From a virus: 31,302 nt of DNA. The stretch lies in the IMG/VR virus record IMGVR_UViG_3300042939_000215, positions 1 through 31,302 of that record. The stretch is one strand, 5' to 3'. This document shows, in pieces, positions 7,546 through 14,742 of this stretch. Below the pieces are notes generated by a model. It searched no databases, was not told where the DNA came from, and worked only from the letters and a program-made list of their open reading frames with translations. The first letter of the stretch is position 1. Each line of letters starts with the position of its first letter. A program made the translations under genes and the position numbers.

Positions 7546-7599
7546 TTTGAATATTGGTTTGGCGTTAAATATCGGAAACGATTCGATTCGTCCAAGCAC

Positions 7600-7884
7600 T
7601 TAGTAGAATCTTCATTAATTCTTCATCAGTGAAGAAGAATGAAATAAAATGAAGGAACACAATCACATAAGTGATTGATAAATAACAAGTATGAAGGAGT
7701 GAAGGAAACTTTTCCAACTTCACGGAAAAAAGGGTTTCGTAAAAACATAATAAAAATAAAAGAAAAAGATAAAACCCTTGCTTCACTCCTTCACTAAGTA
7801 TTATAACTATACTGAGAATCATTGCGTTGAATAGTGAAGCAAAAAAAAAAATTCCTTCATTTCGTGTCAGTTTCCTTCACTTTT
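7600..7884. repeat. AT-rich region with repeated TTCCTTCAC motifs; possible origin or control region
   Basis: There is no confident gene in 7546-7866. The stretch is very AT-rich and holds many copies of a (T)CCTTCAC/GTGAAGG(A) motif in both orientations: 7629-7637, 7649-7657, 7691-7699, 7699-7707, 7718-7723, 7781-7786, 7788-7794, 7834-7839, about 7853-7859 and 7872-7880. It also has an AAGGGTTT/AAACCCTT inverted repeat (7730-7737 and 7772-7779), AATCAC-ATAA-GTGATT (7661-7676), and eleven A in a row (7841-7851). Iteron-like repeats with AT-rich DNA beside a primase-helicase gene suggest a replication origin; a regulator-binding region is the alternative. An 85-codon minus-strand frame crosses it (see rejected items). 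Confidence 0.5.
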
Positions 7885-10248
7885 TACCGTAATTCTGACC
7901 CAAGTACCCGAACTGAGGTGCTTTTTTTCTAATTCCTGCCCATTGTATTTGGAAACCTCGCTCAACCACTTGGTGAACTGCTTGACCGAAATCTTGGAAT
8001 GATCTGGGAACGCTGCCTTGAATTCGTCAGTTTTTTCGCTGCATTTGAACAATTCATGCACCGGGATGAAGTCATTGTACCAGTTTATGAACTCTTCAGG
8101 TACGGTATTCAATAGCTTTTTAAAGTTCAGATTGTTTGGTTTGGTGCGTACCAATCCGTCACGCAGGTAGTCATGTACGCAGGACATCATGAAATTATCG
8201 AACAGTTGCCACTGGTACTGATCCCAATCATCGTACAGATTATGACCGAAGTGGTCTCTTGGTGTGTACTTCGGTGAGAAGAACTGCTTGAGTTCTATCT
8301 CATGCCTGCGCCTATCGTGGCTTGCTCCTTGCCCATTGACGACATAGTTGCTGGTGAGCATGACCTTTGGCGAATCGGGATATTCGATTTTGAAGGTGTC
8401 TTTGTTTTTCTTTTCGACCTCCACGCCTTCCGTGATGATTGAGAATAGCTTCTCAAAATTGAATGACTTACTTACGTCCTCCCAAACCATGACTTGCGTT
8501 GATAGTTGTATGCGTTGGAATAGGAATGACTTATTCCATGACCAGTTCTTGCCGTCAAATGTGATGAGGTTCTTGATGTGTGCTATACCTTTAATGAATA
8601 CTCCTTTGCCAATTCCTCCTTCAGGATTGTCGCTGATGACTTCATCAGTTAGGATGATTGCCTTAGGATTAGATGGGTCCTTGTAAGAGTGTAGAATATA
8701 GCCTATGGTATTGCATAGCATTTGGAAATTATCGCAATACTGCCCAGCGCACCCTATGAGGTCTATGAATTGCAGGAACTCGTTATGATTGAAATCTAAG
8801 TCGGTGACAGTATGGAAATCTCTTGGAATGATTTGATCCTGCCATATACAGTTGGGGAGGTTGATGTATTCAATTTCCTTCAGTGATTGCCCGGTGATTT
8901 CAAGTGCTTTGTTTTGGAAATAGAAGTACGCAGTTCTACGGTCATCTTTCTGCCAATTTATGTCGAGGTAGGGCAACCATGCAATCTTCTCAGGTTTGAG
9001 GTAGTTGGCATCGAGTTGGTCTTCGATGGCTTGCTGAATTATTGACTTGCGAGTACCATCGATTTCCTTTGGGAGTTTCTCGAAATGCTCACGGATTATG
9101 TCTCGAATGTTGTCGATAGTTATCTCTTTGACAATACCGTTGAGGACCTGCACAATCATCCACGTTTGGTTGTTGAGTTTGTATCGGTGTATTCCGTTCT
9201 TCACATAGAAGTCTCTCAAGAGCTGCTTGTCAATCTTAAAATATGGTTTACCGTCACGCTTGTATTCGGTCCAGAATATGTCATCTGCGTTCTTGGAAGC
9301 CTCGTCTATTATGTGATTAGCTTTGGCTGGATTGATGCCGTACTTCGTTTCAAGGTCCTTTTGAATCTCGTATGATGGTTTGCTTTGGTGTAGTTGTGTG
9401 CGAGCGTAGTGTATAGGCTCTTTGTCTATCATGCGTTTGGTGTCGAACTCGTTTGTGCGTTTGTATGCACTCCTGACTGTTGTCTCTATTTCAGTTGTTG
9501 TGAAGTCCTTCTCTTGGTACTGGCAGCAGAACTGATAGGCTTGTGATTCAGGTATGCCGAAGCGATTGAGGTCCGATGCTAAAAGATGGATGAAGTTATT
9601 GCGACCATCACGAAAGCTTGCTGATTTCTCGATTCCTTTAAGGACGTATCGCATAATTCTATCGGGGTCCTCGCAGGTGAATGCCAGTGATGTGGTTTCT
9701 TGTTTCTTGTCAACGATGTGTGTTATGACTGATTTGCTAAGAAATACCGGAGCATTGAGATTGATATAGATATTGGGATCATAGGAATCGAAGCAAGCAC
9801 GGCTAATGTCCTTAGCTTTGATATCCAATGTAGGCAAGTCGAAGTAGTCCTTGAGCGAATCAAAGTATTCACCATGTTCTTCAATGCTTGGAGGTATGCG
9901 TATGATCACCTTGTATCCGGTTCCACGTGGTGATAGGAAGCAACATAGTATGAACTCAGGCTTTCGCATGATGTTCTGAAGCTTCTCCTCATCGAAGTCA
10001 AGGCAGATGAGTCCTGAATGCTCTTGGATAGATGCTGCGTTGCGCTGGGAAAATATGCCTGACCATGTATAGACTGGTAGGCGTTTCTTGAGTAGGTCTT
10101 GTTGCTTCTTGTCTTTTATGCCCCGAATCTCTTGTATGAGTTCACGTTGCTTTGGATTGGTGCGTATGCGTTGAAATGCATCGAGCATTGATATTTCCTT
10201 GCCTACGTTGGTTTGAGTTACTGTGGCGAATATGGATAGTTTGGTCAT
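7867..10248 (-). CDS. Replicative primase-helicase (BT4734-type N-terminus, SF3-like helicase C-terminus)
   Basis: This 793-residue protein is expected to prime and unwind phage DNA. Residues ~1-170 match the BT4734-type primase N-terminal domain of Bacteroidota elements, with 'HSGLICLDFDEEKL', 'LSPRGTGYKVIIRIP' and 'DISRACFDSYDPNIYINL'. Residues ~195-270 look like a PriCT-type helical linker. The C-terminal ATPase has a Walker A variant 'GGIGKGVF' at 544-551, Walker B 'VMVWED' at 586-591, a sensor-like 'MLTSNY' at 630-635 and an arginine cluster 'DRRRHE' at 645-650, the order seen in D5/VirE-type SF3 helicases. It is preceded by a ~116-base structured leader and followed by the repeat region that may be its target. 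Confidence 0.9.
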   Translation of the reverse strand: MTKLSIFATVTQTNVGKEISMLDAFQRIRTNPKQRELIQEIRGIKDKKQQDLLKKRLPVYTWSGIFSQRNAASIQEHSGLICLDFDEEKLQNIMRKPEFILCCFLSPRGTGYKVIIRIPPSIEEHGEYFDSLKDYFDLPTLDIKAKDISRACFDSYDPNIYINLNAPVFLSKSVITHIVDKKQETTSLAFTCEDPDRIMRYVLKGIEKSASFRDGRNNFIHLLASDLNRFGIPESQAYQFCCQYQEKDFTTTEIETTVRSAYKRTNEFDTKRMIDKEPIHYARTQLHQSKPSYEIQKDLETKYGINPAKANHIIDEASKNADDIFWTEYKRDGKPYFKIDKQLLRDFYVKNGIHRYKLNNQTWMIVQVLNGIVKEITIDNIRDIIREHFEKLPKEIDGTRKSIIQQAIEDQLDANYLKPEKIAWLPYLDINWQKDDRRTAYFYFQNKALEITGQSLKEIEYINLPNCIWQDQIIPRDFHTVTDLDFNHNEFLQFIDLIGCAGQYCDNFQMLCNTIGYILHSYKDPSNPKAIILTDEVISDNPEGGIGKGVFIKGIAHIKNLITFDGKNWSWNKSFLFQRIQLSTQVMVWEDVSKSFNFEKLFSIITEGVEVEKKNKDTFKIEYPDSPKVMLTSNYVVNGQGASHDRRRHEIELKQFFSPKYTPRDHFGHNLYDDWDQYQWQLFDNFMMSCVHDYLRDGLVRTKPNNLNFKKLLNTVPEEFINWYNDFIPVHELFKCSEKTDEFKAAFPDHSKISVKQFTKWLSEVSKYNGQELEKKHLSSGTWVRITVKSEGN

Positions 10249-10258
10249 AGAATAAAGA

Positions 10259-10345
10259 ACCCAAGCAGGTTCAGAGTAGCCGCTCCTCCCCCACTTGGGT
10301 AATGATGATAATGAATGTCTTGTGTAAGTACCGGCTATTACTTAC
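10259..10345 (-). other. Structured leader upstream of the primase-helicase gene
   Basis: The 116-base gap 10249-10364 has no supported gene. It contains a 7-bp inverted repeat GTAAGTA/TACTTAC (10324-10330, 10339-10345; 8-base loop) and, nearer the start codon, ACCCAAG/CTTGGGT (10259-10265, 10294-10300) around a GC-rich loop with a purine run GGGGGAGGAG on the minus strand. The second could act as a weak terminator or leader switch because TTCTTT follows it. I see no TAnnTTTG promoter box here. Confidence 0.4.
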
Positions 10346-10364
10346 TAATGCTAAGATACATCAA

Positions 10365-10508
10365 TCATCGCCATCTCCAGCCGGGTGGCACGAAGGTCGT
10401 GGTCTTGGTCTTAGCAATGCGTGTGAGAATGTCGACTGCGGTGGGAATGCCGTTGACCTGACGGCAGCGCAGGAAGCAGTTTAGCAGGTCATAGTTGATG
10501 TTTATCAT
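10365..10508 (-). CDS. Small protein of unknown function
   Basis: This encodes 47 residues whose ATG overlaps the stop of the helicase-methyltransferase gene (TAATG), so translation is probably coupled. It begins 'MININYDLLNCFLRCRQVNG', has a helical middle, 'AVDILTRIAKTKTTTF', and ends in 'PPGWRWR'. Codon composition is back to the moderate GC of most of the genome, unlike the AT-rich gene before it. I do not recognise it. A plus-strand frame over the same bases is likely a shadow. Support is from the junction and its complete reading frame; no homologue is known to me. Confidence 0.5.
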   Translation of the reverse strand: MININYDLLNCFLRCRQVNGIPTAVDILTRIAKTKTTTFVPPGWRWR

Positions 10509-12748
10509 TAGAATAGTGATAGTTGAGTTTTAGAGTTTACAGCATTTTTAAGATTTGTTTTAGCCAAATCAAAATAACTTTCTTTTAATTCAAATCCTAT
10601 TCCTTTTCTATTCATCATTATTGCCTCATAAACTTCACTACCTATTCCCATAAAAGGAGTGAATACTGTTTCATTTTGATTTGTCCATAATTGAATACCT
10701 CTATGAATTACATCAAGTTGTAATGGGCATATATGTCTTTCATCTTTTTCGTTTCGAGCTGCCATATACTGTAATGTATTACTTGGATCAATATCCATCC
10801 ATACAGGACTTGCATATTTTTGCCAAACATCAATACTAAAATTTCCATCACTTTTAAAAGTTGATAGATCTCCCGCATAATGGTCTAATTCACCTGCTAC
10901 TGGTATATCATTTATTCCCGGTTTCCTCATTGTAACTAAATAATCTGGAATACCTTGTCTGCTCATCGTACTATCTTTACACATTTGCTTATGTAAAAGT
11001 CCTATTGCTTTAGTTCTTTGCATCGCAATAACTGGATCTTTCCAAATACATACTTCGGAATGATAAATGAATCCGCATTTTTGAAATAAACGAATTATAT
11101 CACCACGAAAATCCTCAATTCCAATATAACCATGATGAGATTTAGTAGTTGGTATATTCATGCAATGAATAGAAACATTTCTGCCTGGCTTTAAAATTCT
11201 AAATATTTCATTTACTAAGAATTGAAAATGCTCAAAGAATTCATTATAATTACTACTATTCCCCATATCTTCAATATGGTCAGAATAAGTATAAAGTGAT
11301 GCAAATGGAGGACTAAATATGGAGTAATGTACAGATTCACTTTCAATTTCTTTAATTAATTGACAAGAATCTCCTCTTTTAATTTTATACCATTCATTTT
11401 CATCTGGAATTGTATCTAATTCATATTTATTGGCAAAATATCCTGCAAGGTTTGCATTGATTGCGTCACTCATTTCTTTTTGCATAATTTCAAATTGTTG
11501 TTGTTTAATTTTTATTGATTCATTGACATTTTTCATAGTGTCTGTTGTTATTAAATAAATATTGACTTCATTTCTTTGACCAAAACGATAACTGCGTCTA
11601 ATGGCTTGGTATAATCCTTCAAATGAAAAGTCCAAAGAAGCAAATATTTGATTACGGCAATTTTGATAATTAAGTCCGAACTGAGCTATTTTTGTTTTTG
11701 TTATTAAAACTCTAAATTCATTATTTGCAAATCCTAAAAGCATCCTCTCTTTATATTCTGGAGAGTCGCTTCCAGAAACTTCTACTGCTTCAGGTATTAA
11801 TTTTTTTAATAATTCACCTTCCTCATTTTGTTTAATCCATATAATAAAGTTTTCATCACTATTATTTACTATTCGTGCAGCTTCATCTAATCTTTCAATT
11901 TTAGTTAATCTTAACTCATGATTGAAGTTTGTTGCTGATATTATAGCATCATTAAATAATGATCCATTGTTTCGTTTAGGAGTTATAATTTGTTTTTCAT
12001 ATAGGTTTAATTTTGGTAAATCATACCCATCCATAACATATCCTATATCTTGTGGTTTATTTAACATAATAGACCAGCTACCAACAAACTGATAGAAAAG
12101 TTTAGTTGCATGACCTTTTAATCTCCATTTTGCAGTTTCACCTCCATCATGAATAAAATACATAGATAGCATTTGCGTTCGAGTCATAATATCTAAGAAC
12201 TCAGAATGATTTCCAAGTTCCATCGGATCATTAGGACTTGGTGTAGCAGTACAGGCTAATTTGTATGGAGTTTTGCTAAATGAGTCAAGTATTAATTTTT
12301 TAGTAGCACCTTCATAATTCTTCAAAATTGAAGATTCATCTAAAACAATACCAGAAAAAATACTACAATCTATATTTTCAAGTTGCTCATAATTTGTTAT
12401 ATAAACTCCAAATCCAAATATATCCGTCTTAAATTTTTCACAATGCAACTGAAATTTAATTGCTTCTTTTATTGTTTGACCGGCAACGGCAAGTGGAGCA
12501 AGTATTAATACAGGCTTATTTGTGTATCTACTAACTTGATTTGCCCATTCTAATTGCATTAATGTTTTACCAAGTCCACAATCAGCGAATATTGCATATT
12601 TGCCAGCTTTTAGTGCACGTTTGACTATAAACTTTTGAAAGTCAAACATTAAAGTGTTTAATTCTGAATCATCCAAATCAAATCCTGAATGAATGATGTT
12701 TTTCTGTTTGCGTTGAATAAACGCATCATAGTTTTGTTGTTGTTCCAT
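10508..12748 (-). CDS. SF2 helicase - DNA methyltransferase fusion
   Basis: This 746-residue two-domain protein has an SNF2/DEAD-type SF2 helicase at residues ~30-440: Walker A 'CGLGKT' 57-62, Walker B 'LDESS' 136-140, motif III 'TATPSPND' 167-174, and motif VI 'QAIRRSYRFGQ' 381-391. Residues ~455-746 form an amino-DNA methyltransferase with catalytic 'SPPF' at 479-482 and the SAM loop 'PFMGIGS' at 698-704. The order IV-then-I is that of beta-class N4-cytosine/N6-adenine enzymes, and SPPF favours N4-cytosine. No nuclease domain is seen, so it is not a complete type ISP restriction enzyme. It is strikingly AT-rich relative to its neighbours, suggesting recent transfer. Likely role: modification of phage DNA against host restriction, or a link between replication/repair and methylation. 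Confidence 0.88.
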   Translation of the reverse strand: MEQQQNYDAFIQRKQKNIIHSGFDLDDSELNTLMFDFQKFIVKRALKAGKYAIFADCGLGKTLMQLEWANQVSRYTNKPVLILAPLAVAGQTIKEAIKFQLHCEKFKTDIFGFGVYITNYEQLENIDCSIFSGIVLDESSILKNYEGATKKLILDSFSKTPYKLACTATPSPNDPMELGNHSEFLDIMTRTQMLSMYFIHDGGETAKWRLKGHATKLFYQFVGSWSIMLNKPQDIGYVMDGYDLPKLNLYEKQIITPKRNNGSLFNDAIISATNFNHELRLTKIERLDEAARIVNNSDENFIIWIKQNEEGELLKKLIPEAVEVSGSDSPEYKERMLLGFANNEFRVLITKTKIAQFGLNYQNCRNQIFASLDFSFEGLYQAIRRSYRFGQRNEVNIYLITTDTMKNVNESIKIKQQQFEIMQKEMSDAINANLAGYFANKYELDTIPDENEWYKIKRGDSCQLIKEIESESVHYSIFSPPFASLYTYSDHIEDMGNSSNYNEFFEHFQFLVNEIFRILKPGRNVSIHCMNIPTTKSHHGYIGIEDFRGDIIRLFQKCGFIYHSEVCIWKDPVIAMQRTKAIGLLHKQMCKDSTMSRQGIPDYLVTMRKPGINDIPVAGELDHYAGDLSTFKSDGNFSIDVWQKYASPVWMDIDPSNTLQYMAARNEKDERHICPLQLDVIHRGIQLWTNQNETVFTPFMGIGSEVYEAIMMNRKGIGFELKESYFDLAKTNLKNAVNSKTQLSLF

Positions 12749-12775
12749 ATTTATATCTATTTAGGTTGTCATTGA

Positions 12776-12840
12776 ACCCGATGGGGGATTCGAACCCTCA
12801 TACCCCACAGTGTGGATGTTACCAGTTACATCAATCGGGA
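12776..12840 (-). tRNA. tRNA-like element with nearly absent anticodon loop
   Basis: On the minus strand this 65-base stretch has tRNA organisation. Acceptor arms TCCCGAT/ATCGGGT pair at 6 of 7 positions. TG follows at 8-9, then a D arm ATGT/ACAT with loop AACTGGTA carrying A14, A15, G18-G19 and A21. The T arm GAGGG/CCCCC has one A-C mismatch and the exact loop TTCGAAT. The anticodon arm is only CCACA-C-TGTGG: a perfect 5-bp palindrome with one base where a 7-base loop should be, and no base at position 26. It is about seven bases shorter than a normal tRNA. It is therefore a tRNA pseudogene, an attachment-site relic or a tRNA-like RNA without an anticodon. It fills most of the 96-base gap between two genes. 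Confidence 0.5.
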
Positions 12841-12844
12841 ATTG

Positions 12845-13087
12845 TCAGTATCGCTCAAGGAGTCTATTCAGGTAGTAGCGTGCCTTCTCCAAGTCTTCCT
12901 TTGGTCTTCCTTTGTGCTTATATCTTGTCACATACTTGATGATATTTCCCTCGCAGAAGTCCAGTGAGTTGGCTTGTATGTATTCGATAGCTTCAATATT
13001 GCCTTGCTTGTAGTGGCTTACAGATATTTCCAGCTCAGGTGATTGAAGATTCCTCCCAATACTGCCGTTATTGCGACTGTGGTCCAT
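12845..13087 (-). CDS. DUF3310 family protein
   Basis: This encodes 80 residues ending in the DUF3310 pattern: 'SHYKQGNIEAIEYIQANSLD', then 'FCEGNIIKYVTRYKHKGRPK', then 'EDLEKARYYLNRLLE'. The family is widespread in phages near nucleotide and DNA metabolism genes; its activity is not firmly known. The domain begins at about residue 22. The ATG at 13087 gives an N-terminal tail that overlaps the previous gene by 70 bases, so the true start could be a non-ATG codon further down. It is the last gene before the tRNA-like element. Confidence 0.85.
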   Translation of the reverse strand: MDHSRNNGSIGRNLQSPELEISVSHYKQGNIEAIEYIQANSLDFCEGNIIKYVTRYKHKGRPKEDLEKARYYLNRLLERY

Positions 13088-13440
13088 AGTCTCTTGGCTT
13101 TTGTTTTCTTGTTCAGTTGCTTAGTTAGTTTGATGATTGACTGCTGCTGATCATCGCTGAGTTGCTCCAGTGCAGTGATGTGTTCATCCTTTGCTTTTAT
13201 CTTGGCATCAAGTCTGCCACGCAGTGACTCAGATACCTCCAGCGCAGCAGCTTGTTGGTCGTTGAGGTCCTCGCATAGTTGCAGTTGCTCCCGGTCTGAG
13301 TCGGCAGTGATCAGGTCTTGTACGAACAGTGTGACAAGTCGCTTGGGCAGGTAGACGAGTGAGTCCTTACTTGTAGCGGTCTGTGAGTAGCTTGATAAGC
13401 TCGTCAGAACTATACTTGCTGATAGCAGCAGTTTTTTCAT
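13018..13440 (-). CDS. Coiled-coil envelope protein, spanin-like (second of pair)
   Basis: This encodes 140 residues with a clear signal peptide (MKKLLLSASIVLTSLSSYSQ) and a long charged, Gln-rich coiled coil at residues ~40-115. A C-terminal hydrophobic helix, 'TTVAITAVLGGIFNHLSW', would anchor it in the inner membrane with the coil in the periplasm. There is no lipobox cysteine, so it is not a classical Rz1 lipoprotein. It overlaps the preceding gene by 74 bases in another frame, the arrangement typical of nested spanin genes. A role in outer-membrane disruption at lysis is inferred; a periplasmic adhesion or exclusion factor is an alternative. It lies in the replication operon, well away from the endolysin. 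Confidence 0.6.
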   Translation of the reverse strand: MKKLLLSASIVLTSLSSYSQTATSKDSLVYLPKRLVTLFVQDLITADSDREQLQLCEDLNDQQAAALEVSESLRGRLDAKIKAKDEHITALEQLSDDQQQSIIKLTKQLNKKTKAKRLWTTVAITAVLGGIFNHLSWKYL

Positions 13441-13693
13441 GGTTGATACGTTTTAGTGTTTTGATACGGTTGCGACTCAGGTCAATCTCTTTGTATATAA
13501 ACTCAAGTGAGTCACGAAGTGAATGAATTTGCAAGTCATAGGACTGGCTGAGTTGTTCGTACTGCTCGATGCGAGCGATGAGTGAATCATTGCTTGGAGC
13601 AGGTGTGTACTCGATTCGTGGTGGCTTGAGAGCCAGCCATACGCATAAGAGTGCGAGGACTCCGATGGAGATGTAGGTGAGTTTTTGTGTCAT
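13367..13693 (-). CDS. Coiled-coil inner-membrane protein, i-spanin-like (first of pair)
   Basis: This 108-residue protein has one N-terminal membrane segment (residues ~6-23, 'YISIGVLALLCVWLALK'), then a periplasmic coiled coil to the C-terminus ('SLIARIEQYEQLSQSYDLQI', 'LRDSLEFIYKEIDLSRNRIK'). This topology (N-in, one TM, long periplasmic helix) is that of Rz-type i-spanins. The start ATG overlaps the preceding nuclease stop (ATGA), and its last 74 bases overlap the next membrane protein gene. The pair was recognised by topology, not by sequence similarity to known spanins, so function is moderately supported only. Confidence 0.6.
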   Translation of the reverse strand: MTQKLTYISIGVLALLCVWLALKPPRIEYTPAPSNDSLIARIEQYEQLSQSYDLQIHSLRDSLEFIYKEIDLSRNRIKTLKRINHEKTAAISKYSSDELIKLLTDRYK

Positions 13694-14133
13694 TTGATGT
13701 TATTATAGTCTTGAATGAATTGCTCCCAATTACGTGCAACGAGATAGACACCGCCAGCTGCTTCGTATTCGGCTTTGATTTTCAGTTGGTCCTCTGAGAG
13801 TCTATCCTTGCCCCACTTGACCTCGATTGCTACCGGAACTGCGAATATACGGTCATCGTACTGGATTTTCTTGGATGCCATGATGTCTGCGATCCCCTTG
13901 CGAGTTCCTGACTTTCTCCACTTGCCAGTCTTGGCATCGTATATTCCAGTGTTGTTGATACGGTCTGCGTAGCCTCCAGTGACTCGTATGTATGCTTCAA
14001 TGCAACGAGTAAGTGAGTTTGCTGAGTTCGCTACGAATGGTATAGTGGGAAAGTATTCAGGCAACTTGGCGCAGTGGGGATACTTAGCCATCTTGAGGTC
14101 GTGGACTGCTTGGGTGAGTTCTTGTAGGGTCAT
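13690..14133 (-). CDS. VRR-NUC-type nuclease (PD-(D/E)xK)
   Basis: This encodes 147 residues. The C-terminal half has the VRR-NUC catalytic layout: 'GTRKGIADIMA' with D83, then 'VAIEVKWGKDRLSEDQ' with E104 and K106, then 'AGGVYLVARNWEQF'. Such small enzymes act on branched or flapped DNA, and stand-alone phage versions are thought to serve as junction resolvases. A proline-rich N-terminal part (residues 1-50) may contact DNA or a partner. Its location between an unknown gene and the spanin-like pair, in the ERF operon, fits a recombination/replication role. Overlaps of four bases with both neighbours indicate coupled translation. Confidence 0.85.
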   Translation of the reverse strand: MTLQELTQAVHDLKMAKYPHCAKLPEYFPTIPFVANSANSLTRCIEAYIRVTGGYADRINNTGIYDAKTGKWRKSGTRKGIADIMASKKIQYDDRIFAVPVAIEVKWGKDRLSEDQLKIKAEYEAAGGVYLVARNWEQFIQDYNNIK

Positions 14134-14417
14134 ACTGGTTCACGCAGTTGCTGATAGATGCTTGGTAGGTTTGATGGCACTGGGCATATCTCATCGTCAA
14201 GCTTGCGAAGATTGGCAGATATAACATCGAGTTCAGCTTCCAACAAATGTATGAAATCTCTCTTGTGCCTGCCATAATCATAGGTACGATTGTATAGATG
14301 CTGAGTCTTGAATTGGTACTTGCCGTTGCGCCAATCTTCGATGCGCTGGTAGAGGTCAAGATACCTATCGAATAGGTCATCCCGGTAGTGGATGAGTGAT
14401 TGCTTGAGTTGGTTCAT
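14130..14417 (-). CDS. Unknown helical protein in recombination operon
   Basis: This encodes 95 residues that appear wholly helical and charged: 'MNQLKQSLIHYRDDLFDRYL' followed by 'YQRIEDWRNGKYQFKTQHLY', then an aromatic/basic 'RTYDYGRHKRDF' and an acidic helix. I do not recognise a family and see no catalytic motif or membrane segment. It overlaps the preceding gene by 41 bases and the nuclease gene by four. Placement between an unknown gene and the VRR-NUC nuclease suggests a DNA-metabolism accessory role, by context only. Confidence 0.6.
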   Translation of the reverse strand: MNQLKQSLIHYRDDLFDRYLDLYQRIEDWRNGKYQFKTQHLYNRTYDYGRHKRDFIHLLEAELDVISANLRKLDDEICPVPSNLPSIYQQLREPV

Positions 14418-14742
14418 CTGAGATTTGTATGTTTCCGTTAATGAATTCTACCATGCCTGCGTACAGTAGTTGTTTTTTCTCAAGTGGCAGTTCGAACATC
14501 AGCTTGAGCAGGTCTCCCCATACTGCGGAATGCTCGGAAAGTTCGTCCATGTCATATAGGTCCTTGATGTGATTGTTGAGAGACCTTGCACCGTTGAGGT
14601 AGCGGTTTAATATCATCTTAGACTCCATCTTCAAGTTGTCCTTCAAGAAGTACGCCCACCCCTCAGCCTGCTGGCTGAGGGTGATGAACATGAATAAGGC
14701 AAATTGCCTATTTGTTATATTCTCAAATGTTACTTTTTCCAT
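14377..14742 (-). CDS. Unknown helical protein in recombination operon
   Basis: This encodes 121 residues beginning 'MEKVTFENITNRQFALFMFI'. It is helix-rich, with a moderately hydrophobic stretch near residues 14-35 that is too polar for a clear membrane segment. The C-terminus ends 'ITHPLPG'. No family was recognised. The ATG lies inside the end of the preceding gene (13-base overlap), and its own end overlaps the next start by 41 bases. Likely part of the replication/recombination set by position. Confidence 0.6.
   Translation of the reverse strand: MEKVTFENITNRQFALFMFITLSQQAEGWAYFLKDNLKMESKMILNRYLNGARSLNNHIKDLYDMDELSEHSAVWGDLLKLMFELPLEKKQLLYAGMVEFINGNIQISDEPTQAITHPLPG

Noticed and set aside
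7546-7599. Longer start (7599) for the small gene 7306-7545
   Set aside because: The family-typical N-terminus begins at the Met at 7545; the extra 18 residues do not fit it and lie in the AT-rich control region.
7565-7822. 85-codon hydrophobic minus-strand frame in the AT-rich repeat region
   Set aside because: It fits the gap in size and would have membrane segments, but the hydrophobicity comes from T-runs, and the repeat motifs and palindromes explain the sequence better. Kept as a low-probability alternative.
7600-7884. CRISPR array
   Set aside because: The repeats are short, unequally spaced and in both orientations; there are no spacers of constant length or cas genes.
10259-10300. 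A second tRNA (ACCCAAG/CTTGGGT arms with GGTTCAGA)
   Set aside because: Only 42 bases between the arm ends and no D or anticodon arm; treated as a leader hairpin.
10302-10484. 60-codon plus-strand frame between the two largest genes
   Set aside because: All other genes are on the minus strand, and the minus strand has a coupled 47-codon gene over the same bases.
14084-14380. 98-codon minus-strand frame overlapping three operon genes
   Set aside because: Ser/Thr-rich out-of-frame translation; the other frame at 14130-14417 fits the overlap pattern and has normal composition.
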